From: Caballeronia sp. SEWSISQ10-4 2
GTDB lineage: Bacteria > Pseudomonadota > Gammaproteobacteria > Burkholderiales > Burkholderiaceae
NCBI RefSeq assembly: GCF_030464885.1
Contig: NZ_JALPRJ010000080.1
Location: 1 to 35,711, forward strand
Reading direction: 5' to 3'
Length of the DNA stretch: 35,711 nt
The translations under genes and the position numbers were made by a program. How positions within the stretch are numbered: the stretch's first letter is position 1; every line of letters begins with the position of its first letter. The notes beneath the pieces were generated by a model, which did not search any database, was not told the DNA's origin, and saw nothing but the letters and a program-made list of their open reading frames with translations. Below are positions 23,827 through 30,706 of this stretch, piece after piece.

Positions 23827-24468
23827 ATGTCATTTCAAAATTATTGGCTGTTTCTTCCCGCGTGCTTCGCCATCAACATGGCGTTAGGTCCGAACAATGT
23901 GCTGTCCATCTCCAACGGAGCCCGCAATGGCGTGCGTTGTGCCGTCTTGGCAGCGTTCGGACGCCTACTTGCGTTTGCAGGAATGATCGCGATCGCAGGC
24001 TTGGGACTCGGTGCGTTGCTGCTCGCTTCCGAGACGCTCTTCACGTTATTGAAATTCGGTGGAGCGGCCTATCTGGTCTGGATCGGTATCAAGCTATTTC
24101 GATCTGGCCCGGATCTCTTATCAAACGCATCGGAAGAGGTCGCGCGTAGTCGCACTACTAACAAATTGCGCCGGCTCGCGAAGCAGGAATTTCTTGTCGC
24201 TGCCGGAAATCCGAAGGCGATTTTGGTTTTTACCGCGTTTTTCCCGCAATTCGTCGATCGATCCGCATACGCGACGAGTTTCGCTGTGCTTGGCTCGACG
24301 TTTCTAATGCTTGAACTCGTCGCAATTGGCATCTATGCCGTTATCGGAGCCCACCTGGGAACATTAGCGAATGGCTCACGAGGATTTGGATGGTTTAATC
24401 GCGTGAGCGGGTCGGTCATGATTGGTTTCGGCCTGCTACTGGCCTTCTTGCGTCGTCCGGCGACGTGA
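23827..24468 (+). CDS. LysE/RhtB-family exporter
   Basis: Inner-membrane exporter of 213 residues with about six hydrophobic helices. This family (LysE/RhtB) pumps out amino acids and related metabolites. The family segment MALGPNNVLSISNGARNG (18-35) is present, followed by a long helix and the AYLVWIGIKLF segment. A basic cytoplasmic loop (EEVARSRTTNKLRR) and AAGNPKAILVFTAFFPQF are also typical. The ATG at 23827 is chosen over a GTG at 23815 because that GTG overlaps the AGGAG site. The divergent neighbour is a 2OG-Fe(II) oxygenase. Local GC content is clearly lower than in the catabolic clusters. Confidence 0.9.
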   Translation: MSFQNYWLFLPACFAINMALGPNNVLSISNGARNGVRCAVLAAFGRLLAFAGMIAIAGLGLGALLLASETLFTLLKFGGAAYLVWIGIKLFRSGPDLLSNASEEVARSRTTNKLRRLAKQEFLVAAGNPKAILVFTAFFPQFVDRSAYATSFAVLGSTFLMLELVAIGIYAVIGAHLGTLANGSRGFGWFNRVSGSVMIGFGLLLAFLRRPAT

Positions 24469-24564
24469 ATACGGTCGCGCGGCGAACGTCTGCCGCCTGA
24501 GCGTGAATGTGCGGTTTCGTGGCATTATCGTGTGCACCTTCACACCACTGCAGGAGTGCAAGTC

Positions 24565-24852
24565 ATGGCGACCTATATTGTTTTCACACGAGAAAGCACG
24601 CAGGATCAGGGCGAACTCGACACCTACATGAGGAAGGTCGGCGAGACCTTCAAAGGTCACCCCGTCAAGATTCTCGCCGCCTATGGGCCCCAGCAGGTGC
24701 TCGAGGGCGACGCGCCGGAGGGTGTCGTAATCGTCGAGTTTCCGTCCACGGCGACCGCGCGTGCGTGGTACGACAGCCCGGCGTATCAGGAAGTCGCGCA
24801 GCACCGTTTCAAGGGGTCGCGTTATCGGGCTGTCCTCGTCGAAGGCGTGTGA
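24565..24852 (+). CDS. DUF1330-family small protein
   Basis: Cytoplasmic protein of 95 residues matching the dimeric alpha-beta barrel DUF1330 family: a TYIVFTRESTQDQGELDTYMRK start, central VLEGDAPEGVVIVEFPS and ARAWYDSPAYQEVAQHR, ending in VLVEGV. Family function is not established; related folds include monooxygenases and small detoxifying enzymes. AGGAG lies eight bases before the ATG at 24565, so the upstream in-frame start is not used. It converges on the DUF2182 gene 108 bases downstream. Confidence 0.85.
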   Translation: MATYIVFTRESTQDQGELDTYMRKVGETFKGHPVKILAAYGPQQVLEGDAPEGVVIVEFPSTATARAWYDSPAYQEVAQHRFKGSRYRAVLVEGV

Positions 24853-24960
24853 CGAAAGCCGGCGACGATCGACCTCATCGCAACGCCCGCGCGTTCCGCA
24901 GCCGACTCATAGTTTCCGCAGAATGCGCCGCGCGTGCGCAGCGCGAAATCGACCGGCGCT

Positions 24961-25773
24961 TCAGGCGCACCATGCGAGCCCGACTGCTCGCGCGATCAGG
25001 AACATCCCTGCTACGACGATGACGGCTCCGACTGCTCGCGCCACGTGCTCACCGGCCGGTGCGAGACGTTCGACGGTAATGGCTGCCGTCACGAGAGCCA
25101 TCGCGCGCAGGTCCATGACCCCGATGACGAGGAGGATCGCCGTCAGGCCTGCACAGCAGGTGCTGCAGTGCAGGCCGAGGCGCACGCCGTGTCGCCAGGC
25201 CGTGCCGGCGTTCGCCGGCAGCGCTCGGCCGTGACCCGGTGCCGCCCTGCAGCAGGCAAGGTGATGCGCCTTCCACTCGGTGAACTGGAGCGCGCCGGCA
25301 ATCAGGACGACTACGCCGACCGCGACCGGAACGGCGCGCGCCAGCGCCGGCACCTGCATCTCGACCGCCGCTAGCGCGACGCCCAGCGGAAAGGCCAGCA
25401 TTCCGAACGCGGTCCACACGAAGAAGTACCCCGCGCCCACCAGCGCCGTCAGCCGGCCCAGGCGCGTCTCGCCTGTCCTGCCGACGGCCTCGCGATAGCG
25501 CCACAGCATGGGCACGAGGGATGGCAGCATCATCGCTACCATCATCACGACCCACATGCCGAGGAACGACGTCGCAGCGCCGGGCCACGTCTGTCCGGGC
25601 ATCAGCATCCACGCCATCGACATCGTCCAGCCGCCGGGCATCGGCATCTCGCCCATCGCCGACATGGAAGCGCACCAGACCCTTGTCACCGCCGCGCTGG
25701 CGGCGAAGAGCAGTGCCGAGACACCGAAGAAGGCGCGCTGGGAAGCGCGCTCGGAAACCATGCTTCGTGACAT
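24961..25773 (-). CDS. DUF2182-family predicted metal-binding membrane protein
   Basis: Integral membrane protein of 270 residues with about six or seven hydrophobic segments. It has the WVVMMVAMMLPSLVPMLWRYR segment, split here over residues 74-94, typical of DUF2182. Clusters of His/Cys at H170, H171, C174, C175 and at C203, C206, C207 (GLHCSTCC) give the predicted metal site. I place the start at 25773 because GGGAG lies seven bases upstream; longer open-frame starts at 25806 or beyond have weaker signals. Relatives often sit beside DUF1326 genes, which I do not see here. The DUF899 gene lies 41 bases upstream on the same strand, so the two are probably cotranscribed. Confidence 0.82.
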   Translation of the reverse strand: MSRSMVSERASQRAFFGVSALLFAASAAVTRVWCASMSAMGEMPMPGGWTMSMAWMLMPGQTWPGAATSFLGMWVVMMVAMMLPSLVPMLWRYREAVGRTGETRLGRLTALVGAGYFFVWTAFGMLAFPLGVALAAVEMQVPALARAVPVAVGVVVLIAGALQFTEWKAHHLACCRAAPGHGRALPANAGTAWRHGVRLGLHCSTCCAGLTAILLVIGVMDLRAMALVTAAITVERLAPAGEHVARAVGAVIVVAGMFLIARAVGLAWCA

Positions 25774-25814
25774 CTTCCGTCTCCCGGTTGCATCAATGCC
25801 GCTCATGACCTGGC

Positions 25815-26585
25815 TCAGTGCTGGCTGTACTCGTCGTGGCGCTTCCACCAGACGCCCGTCTCCTCGTTGCGCCCCTTGGGGGCACGGTCGAGCCATTGGT
25901 ACATACCCCAGATGCCATCCAGTCCGCGCGCATAGGTGGAATACGTGTGATAGACGACGCCGTCCTCGAGTACGAACGTGCTCAAGCCCGGCCTGTCGCG
26001 CGTGAACGTCGCCGCGTCGGTTCCGCATGTGGCCGCGAACTGGGCGACGGGCTCCGGGACCTCCTGTGTCGCGTCCATTGCGTGGCCGCCGCGCTCGTAG
26101 TTGTATTCGATGCTTCCTTCGCGCTGTTGCTCCTCAGTGAACGCGATGTTGAAGTCGAAGTTGAAGTCGCTGCCGTGCGAGGACGCCCAGGGAAACGTCC
26201 ATCCCATCCGACGCTTGTACGTCTGCAGCTTTTCGAGCGGCGCCCGCGATACCGCCGATAGCGTGACGTCATGGTTCGCCAGATGGACCGCGAACCCATT
26301 GAAACCGTCCGCGATCGACGAGCACGACGGGCACCCCGCCTTGTAGTCGGGCCCGAACATGAAGTGGTAGACGAGGAGCTGCGAACGCCCTCTGAAAAGG
26401 TCTGCCAGCGACGCGCTCCCTTCGTCGGTTTCGAATCGGTACGCCTTGTCGATTCGAACCCAGGGCAGCGCCTGCCGCTGCTGCGTCAGCTCGTCGCTCT
26501 GCCGCGTCAGAGCCTTCTCCGCCTTGAGCAGTTCGAGCCGCGCTGCGAGCCACTCTTCACGTGTGCCGCTGATGTGTGTTGTCAT
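25815..26585 (-). CDS. DUF899-family thioredoxin-fold protein
   Basis: Cytoplasmic protein of 256 residues of the DUF899 family. It has FETDEGSASLADLFRGRSQ leading into the strand QLLVYHFMFGPDY, then the GCPSC segment where thioredoxin-like proteins carry their CxxC. Later conserved parts are WTFPWASSHGSDFNFDF and YHTYSTYARGLD. The family's activity is not established; a redox role is suggested by the fold. The start at 26585 has GAGGAAAG just upstream, and the long open frame extending beyond it is shadow sequence. It is divergent from a regulator-like gene and probably cotranscribed with the DUF2182 gene. Confidence 0.87.
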   Translation of the reverse strand: MTTHISGTREEWLAARLELLKAEKALTRQSDELTQQRQALPWVRIDKAYRFETDEGSASLADLFRGRSQLLVYHFMFGPDYKAGCPSCSSIADGFNGFAVHLANHDVTLSAVSRAPLEKLQTYKRRMGWTFPWASSHGSDFNFDFNIAFTEEQQREGSIEYNYERGGHAMDATQEVPEPVAQFAATCGTDAATFTRDRPGLSTFVLEDGVVYHTYSTYARGLDGIWGMYQWLDRAPKGRNEETGVWWKRHDEYSQH

Positions 26586-26723
26586 GATTCTTTCCTCTGT
26601 TGGCTGTCCTTTGGGTGTCCGCCGCCGTTCGCTCAGTTGTCGATACGACGTGCGGGTTGGTGATAGATTAGTGCCGGGCCTCGAACGGTGGGAGTGACAA
26701 GTGTGGCGGGATTCAAATAGACG

Positions 26724-27944
26724 ATGGACTCGCTGATCACGGCCGCGGCGCGTGCGCTCGCGGCGGGCGACCCCCTCGGCGCATTGAACCGGGTCGCCTT
26801 GCGCGCCGACGCACCTGCGCTCGCGCTTCGAGGCATCGCGATGGCGCAGCTCGGCGATCTCGTTCGAGCGAAGGCTCTCCTGCGAAGCGCGGCGCGCGCC
26901 TTCGGTCCGAAAGAGGCCGTGGCCCGTGCGAGGTGTGTCGTCGCCGAGGCCGAGATCGCACTCGTCTCGCGCGACCTGGGCTGGCCTGCGAAGGCGCTCG
27001 ACGCAGCGCGGGCGACGCTCGAAGCGCACGGCGACCAGGTCAACGCCGCGCATGCGCGATATCTCCAGGTCCGCCGCCTTCTCCTCATCGGGCGCCTCGA
27101 CGAGGCCGAGCGGTCGCTCGCCGAGCTCGACCCCACGCCTTTCCCGCCCGCGTTAAGGGCTGCCCACGAGCTGGTCGTTGCAGGAGTCGCGCTGCGACGC
27201 ATCAAGACCAGGACGGCGCGCGTAGCGCTCGCGCGGGCCGAGCTCGCCGCGCGCCACGCAGGTATTCCTGCGCTGACGGCGGAGGTCGAAAGCGCGTCCC
27301 TCGCCCTGAGCACGCCTGCCGCGCGTCTGTTGTCGCGTGGCGAGGAGCGGCCCCTCCTGCTTGAGGAGGTTGAAGCGTTATTCGCGTCGAGGGCGCTTGT
27401 CGTAGACGCGTGCCGTCATGTCGTGCGTGACGCAGGTACGGCGATCTCGCTTGCAACGCGTCCGGTGTTGTTCGCGCTCGCACGCGCGCTCGGCGAAGCA
27501 TGGCCCGCAGACGTGTCGAGGGACACGCTCGTCGCGCAGGCATTCCGGGGGAAGCTCGCCGATGAGTCGCATCGCGCACGGTTGCGAGTCGAAGTCGGGC
27601 GGCTTCGCAAGGTGCTTCGGACGCTGGCCGGCGTGAGCGCGACGAAGCGAGGGTTTGCACTGGTGCCGCATCGCGCACACGAGGTCGTCGTGCTCATGCG
27701 GCCCGTGGAAGAGAAGCATGCGGCGGTGCTCGCCTTGCTCGCCGACGGTGAGTCGTGGTCCAGCTCGGCCCTGGCGCTTGCGCTTGGAGCCAGCCAGCGC
27801 ACCGTCCAGCGGGCACTCGACTCGCTTGCCGCAGCAGGCAAGGTGCAGTCGTTTGGCCGCGCGCGGGCGCTTCGCTGGATGACACCGTCCGTGCCGGGAT
27901 TCGCGACGATATTGTTACTCTCCACACCACTGCCGAGTGACTAA
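26724..27944 (+). CDS. TPR-like regulator with two winged-helix segments
   Basis: Cytoplasmic protein of 406 residues, very Ala/Arg rich. Residues 1-200 are a chain of amphipathic helices like tetratricopeptide repeats. Residues about 245-318 resemble the OmpR/SARP-type DNA-binding winged helix: SRDTLVAQAF followed by HRARLRVEVGRLRKVL. Residues about 330-388 form a second winged helix-turn-helix with SSSALALALGASQRTVQRAL and a wing KVQSFGRARALRW. I know no gene name. It is divergent from the DUF899 gene and 35 bases upstream of a beta-propeller gene, so it likely regulates one or both. There is no clear Shine-Dalgarno sequence. GC content is much above the window average (44 of 60 bases at 26941-27000). 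Confidence 0.75.
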   Translation: MDSLITAAARALAAGDPLGALNRVALRADAPALALRGIAMAQLGDLVRAKALLRSAARAFGPKEAVARARCVVAEAEIALVSRDLGWPAKALDAARATLEAHGDQVNAAHARYLQVRRLLLIGRLDEAERSLAELDPTPFPPALRAAHELVVAGVALRRIKTRTARVALARAELAARHAGIPALTAEVESASLALSTPAARLLSRGEERPLLLEEVEALFASRALVVDACRHVVRDAGTAISLATRPVLFALARALGEAWPADVSRDTLVAQAFRGKLADESHRARLRVEVGRLRKVLRTLAGVSATKRGFALVPHRAHEVVVLMRPVEEKHAAVLALLADGESWSSSALALALGASQRTVQRALDSLAAAGKVQSFGRARALRWMTPSVPGFATILLLSTPLPSD

Positions 27945-27979
27945 GATGGAGTTCACTACCGGGTAAACAGGAGGGAAGC

Positions 27980-28648
27980 ATGAAGCGAGCAGCGGCCGAA
28001 ATCATCCGTGAGTACGGGCCCTTTCCGGGGGTTGATAGCGTGGGCGGCGTCACCTATGACGGTCAGCAAGTCTGGTTTGCTGCCGGAGACAAGCTGAACG
28101 CCCTCGATCCGACGAGCGGGAAGACGCTGCGCTCGATTGATGTCGCCGCGCATGCAGGAACGGCCTTCGACGGCCAGCACCTGTTTCAGATCGCCGAGGA
28201 TCGGATCCAGAAGATCGATCCGGAGACAGGTCATGTGCTCGCCACAATCCCGGCGCCCGGCGGTGGAGGCGACTCGGGGCTCGCGTGGGCCGAAGGGACG
28301 CTCTGGGTGGGGCAGTATCGGGACCGGAAGATTCATCAGGTCGATCCCCAGACAGGGGCCATTCTTCGCACCATTGAGTCCAACCGCTTCGTCACCGGAG
28401 TTACCTGGGTCGACTCGGAACTCTGGCACGCCACCTGGGAAGCGGATGAGAGCGAGTTGAGGCGAATCGATCCTCGAACAGGAGAGGTCCTGGAGAGGCT
28501 CGAGATGCCGCCTGACGTGGGCGTGTCGGGGCTTGAGTCCGATGGCGCCGATCAGTTCTTCTGCGGCGGCGGAAACAGCGGGAAGGTGAGAGTTGTCCGC
28601 CGACCCAGGCGAGGGTCCGAGATCCCCGTCGACTCCACGAGTGAGTAG
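27980..28648 (+). CDS. Five-repeat beta-propeller protein (glutamine-cyclotransferase-like/Vgb-like)
   Basis: Protein of 222 residues with no signal peptide. Five sequence repeats are visible, starting near residues 22, 59, 99, 139 and 183, each with a pattern like GVTYDGQQVWF...LDPTSGKTLRSI; DPxTG recurs at 43, 80, 122 and 164. Such repeats build beta-propeller blades; similar proteins are annotated as glutaminyl-peptide cyclotransferase or YncE/Vgb-like. Five repeats are few for a single-chain propeller. A strong AGGAGG-type site precedes the ATG. It lies 35 bases after the regulator gene and probably shares its transcript. Enzyme activity is not assured, because catalytic residues cannot be mapped by eye. 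Confidence 0.75.
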   Translation: MKRAAAEIIREYGPFPGVDSVGGVTYDGQQVWFAAGDKLNALDPTSGKTLRSIDVAAHAGTAFDGQHLFQIAEDRIQKIDPETGHVLATIPAPGGGGDSGLAWAEGTLWVGQYRDRKIHQVDPQTGAILRTIESNRFVTGVTWVDSELWHATWEADESELRRIDPRTGEVLERLEMPPDVGVSGLESDGADQFFCGGGNSGKVRVVRRPRRGSEIPVDSTSE

Positions 28649-28663
28649 GGGGTTAGCGTAGCC

Positions 28664-29581
28664 TCACAACGCAGCGTCGGCTTGCCACTGCGCAGTCATT
28701 CCCGCCGTGTCGGCGAGCCAGAGCCTGAACAGCTTCACCTTGTCGAGGTTGCGCTCGTTCGTCCGATATGACAAAAAGTGCGTCTCGCGCATGAAGGGTT
28801 TGAAGTGGCCTTCACCGAACTCGATCAGTTCGCCGCGCGCGAATTCACGTTCGGCGAGACGCGTGGTTTCGAGTGCGATACCCATGCCGTCGACGGCGGC
28901 CGATATCGCCAGTGCGCCGCGATCGAACGAAGGGCGGGGTTTGTTGGGAAACTCCAGCCCGTTCAGCGCGAACCAGTCCCGCCAGGTAACCCTGCTGAGT
29001 TGCGAATCGATCAGCGTGAACCCGGCGATCTGCTGTTCGAGCGGCACACCTTCGCGCAACATGCCGGGCGAACACATCGGTGCGATCCGTTCCGCGCCAA
29101 GCGGATACACATGCAAACCGGGACGCTCGACCGCCATGCCGTAAGAGATGGCGATATCGACTTCATGCACGCGCGTGAGGTCGATCGGTTCCGCGCCCGA
29201 TGAAAGCCGGATCGTGATGCCGGGATGCGCCTGCATGAATTTCGGCAGGCGCGGACCGAGCCATTTCACCGCAAGACTCGGCGCGCAATGCACGGCCAGC
29301 ACCTGGGCCTGAGGCGACAACGCAACCTCGCTGCATGCCGCTTCGATTACATCGAATACTCGTCCAAGGCTATCAAAAAGCCTTCTGCCTTCGGCCGTCG
29401 TTTCGACGCGCCGGTTGCGTCGATGAAATAAAGGCAGGCCGAAATAGACCTCCAGTTCCTTGACCTGATGACTGATCGCCGATTGCGACAGATGCAATTC
29501 CTCCGCCGCCAGCGTGAAGCTCTCCAGTCGTGCAGCCGCTTCGAAAGCGCGCAGCAGCACGAAATTCGGTATGCGTCGCAT
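28664..29581 (-). CDS. LysR-family transcriptional regulator (GcvA-like)
   Basis: DNA-binding regulator of 305 residues. The start MRRIPNFVLLRAFEAAARLES is typical of GcvA-like LysR proteins, and the recognition helix reads LSQSAISHQVKELEVYFG. The C-terminal effector domain includes DVAISYG-like DIAISYGMAVERPG and AISAAVDGMGIALE. I place the start at 29581, where the conserved helix begins, instead of at the in-frame start 72 bases upstream; a GGAG lies 11 bases before it. It is divergent from the class II aldolase gene, and a good inverted repeat lies between them, so it probably controls the downstream catabolic genes. Confidence 0.88.
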   Translation of the reverse strand: MRRIPNFVLLRAFEAAARLESFTLAAEELHLSQSAISHQVKELEVYFGLPLFHRRNRRVETTAEGRRLFDSLGRVFDVIEAACSEVALSPQAQVLAVHCAPSLAVKWLGPRLPKFMQAHPGITIRLSSGAEPIDLTRVHEVDIAISYGMAVERPGLHVYPLGAERIAPMCSPGMLREGVPLEQQIAGFTLIDSQLSRVTWRDWFALNGLEFPNKPRPSFDRGALAISAAVDGMGIALETTRLAEREFARGELIEFGEGHFKPFMRETHFLSYRTNERNLDKVKLFRLWLADTAGMTAQWQADAAL

Positions 29582-29663
29582 GTGCGTGCCATCTCCGTTT
29601 GGAATGTTTTTGCCTGATGCATGAATCCTGTTCATCTTTCTATGAACAGTCATCGTTTGTCAA

Positions 29664-29687
29664 TCAGGGTCGTGCAGACGACCATGA
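29664..29687. promoter_or_regulatory. Inverted repeat between LysR and aldolase genes
   Basis: TCAGGGTCGT (29664-29673) and ACGACCATGA (29678-29687) are inverted copies at 9 of 10 positions around GCAG. A TTGTCA -35-like element (29657-29662) is followed 17 bases later by a poor -10 (GACCAT, 29680-29685), so the repeat lies across a weak promoter that may need an activator. Binding by the adjacent LysR protein is inferred. Confidence 0.5.
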
Positions 29688-29729
29688 AGCCCTGAAAACA
29701 ATCCCATGCGTTCTACAGGAGAAAGGCAA

Positions 29730-30581
29730 ATGGCGGCTGTCATGGAAGCACGTCCCGGTGCAACGGAAAAGCTGGTGAAGGACGGCAAGGTATCGATTTA
29801 TCAACCGGAACAGGAAGGGCTGATCTTCCCGGAATTGCCGACGTTCACGAGTTACGCAGCGCATCGGCAGCACTTGAAAGAGCGCCTGGTCGGAGCATGC
29901 AGGGCGTTCGCGCAACAGGGCTTCGATTACGGTTTCGCCGGTCACCTGACGGTGCGCGATCCGGAAAATCCAGGCCTGTACTGGACCAATCCGATGGCCA
30001 TTCACTTCTCGCAAGTGAAGCTGTCCAACCTGATTTGCGCGGATCACGAAGGCCGCGTGGTGGAAGGCAATCACGCGATCAATCGAGCGGGTTTCGTGTT
30101 GCATGCGGCGGTGCATGAGATGCATCAGGACATCGTGGCGATGTGCCACGCGCATACGGTGTACGGCACGGCGTTCGCGGCGCTCGGCAAAAAGCTCGAG
30201 CCCGTTACGCAAGATGCCGCGGCATTTTTCGAGGACCACGTGGTGATCGGCGATGAAGCCGGCCAGGTCGCGGTCGAAGTGAAGGCGGGTCAAAAAGTCG
30301 CGAATGCGTTCACGGGCGTGAAGGCGGCCATTCACCAGAATCACGGCTTGCTGACCGCGAGCCGCCACAGCATCGAGTCCGCCGCGTTCTGGTTTATCGC
30401 GCTTGAGCGCTGCTGCCAGCAGCAATTACTGATCGATGCAAGCGGCATCATGCCGAGGCTCGTCACGCCGGAACGGGCGCGATATAGCCGCGAGCATGTG
30501 GGTAGCGAATACATCGGCTGGCTGCATTTCCAGACGATCTGGAACGACCTCGTTGCCCGCCAGCCCGACATGTTCGACTGA
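29730..30581 (+). CDS. Class II aldolase/adducin-family protein
   Basis: Cytoplasmic metalloenzyme-like protein of 283 residues. The zinc site histidines are H140 and H142 (CHAHTVYG) and H205 (HQNHGLL). Relative to L-fuculose-phosphate aldolase, the catalytic Glu four residues before the first conserved His is absent: the region reads NRAGFVLH (118-125), as in the adducin-like subgroup. The enzyme may therefore be a decarboxylase or have another role; class II aldolase-type decarboxylases are known in aromatic acid pathways. AGGAG lies eight bases before the ATG at 29730. It is followed 125 bases later by an MFS carrier and farther on by a Rieske oxygenase. Confidence 0.82.
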   Translation: MAAVMEARPGATEKLVKDGKVSIYQPEQEGLIFPELPTFTSYAAHRQHLKERLVGACRAFAQQGFDYGFAGHLTVRDPENPGLYWTNPMAIHFSQVKLSNLICADHEGRVVEGNHAINRAGFVLHAAVHEMHQDIVAMCHAHTVYGTAFAALGKKLEPVTQDAAAFFEDHVVIGDEAGQVAVEVKAGQKVANAFTGVKAAIHQNHGLLTASRHSIESAAFWFIALERCCQQQLLIDASGIMPRLVTPERARYSREHVGSEYIGWLHFQTIWNDLVARQPDMFD

Positions 30582-30706
30582 CCCTCACTCTTCCATGAGC
30601 TGAACGTTATCTATTCAGCACGCGTCGCGCTTTAGGCAGGGACGACACAGCCGCCGTCAAGAGAGGGCCGGCGTCCCGCTTTTCATCCGTCCCCAGGAGA
30701 CAAGAC

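Noticed and set aside
26448..26462. Minus-strand GGGTTCGAATCG, another tRNA T-arm look-alike
   Set aside because: It is within the DUF899 coding sequence and has no acceptor stem or anticodon arm nearby.
30635..30690. GGGACG/CGTCCC stem before the MFS gene followed by CTTTTC
   Set aside because: The loop is long (over 25 bases) and pairing is only six bases, too weak to call a terminator or attenuator.
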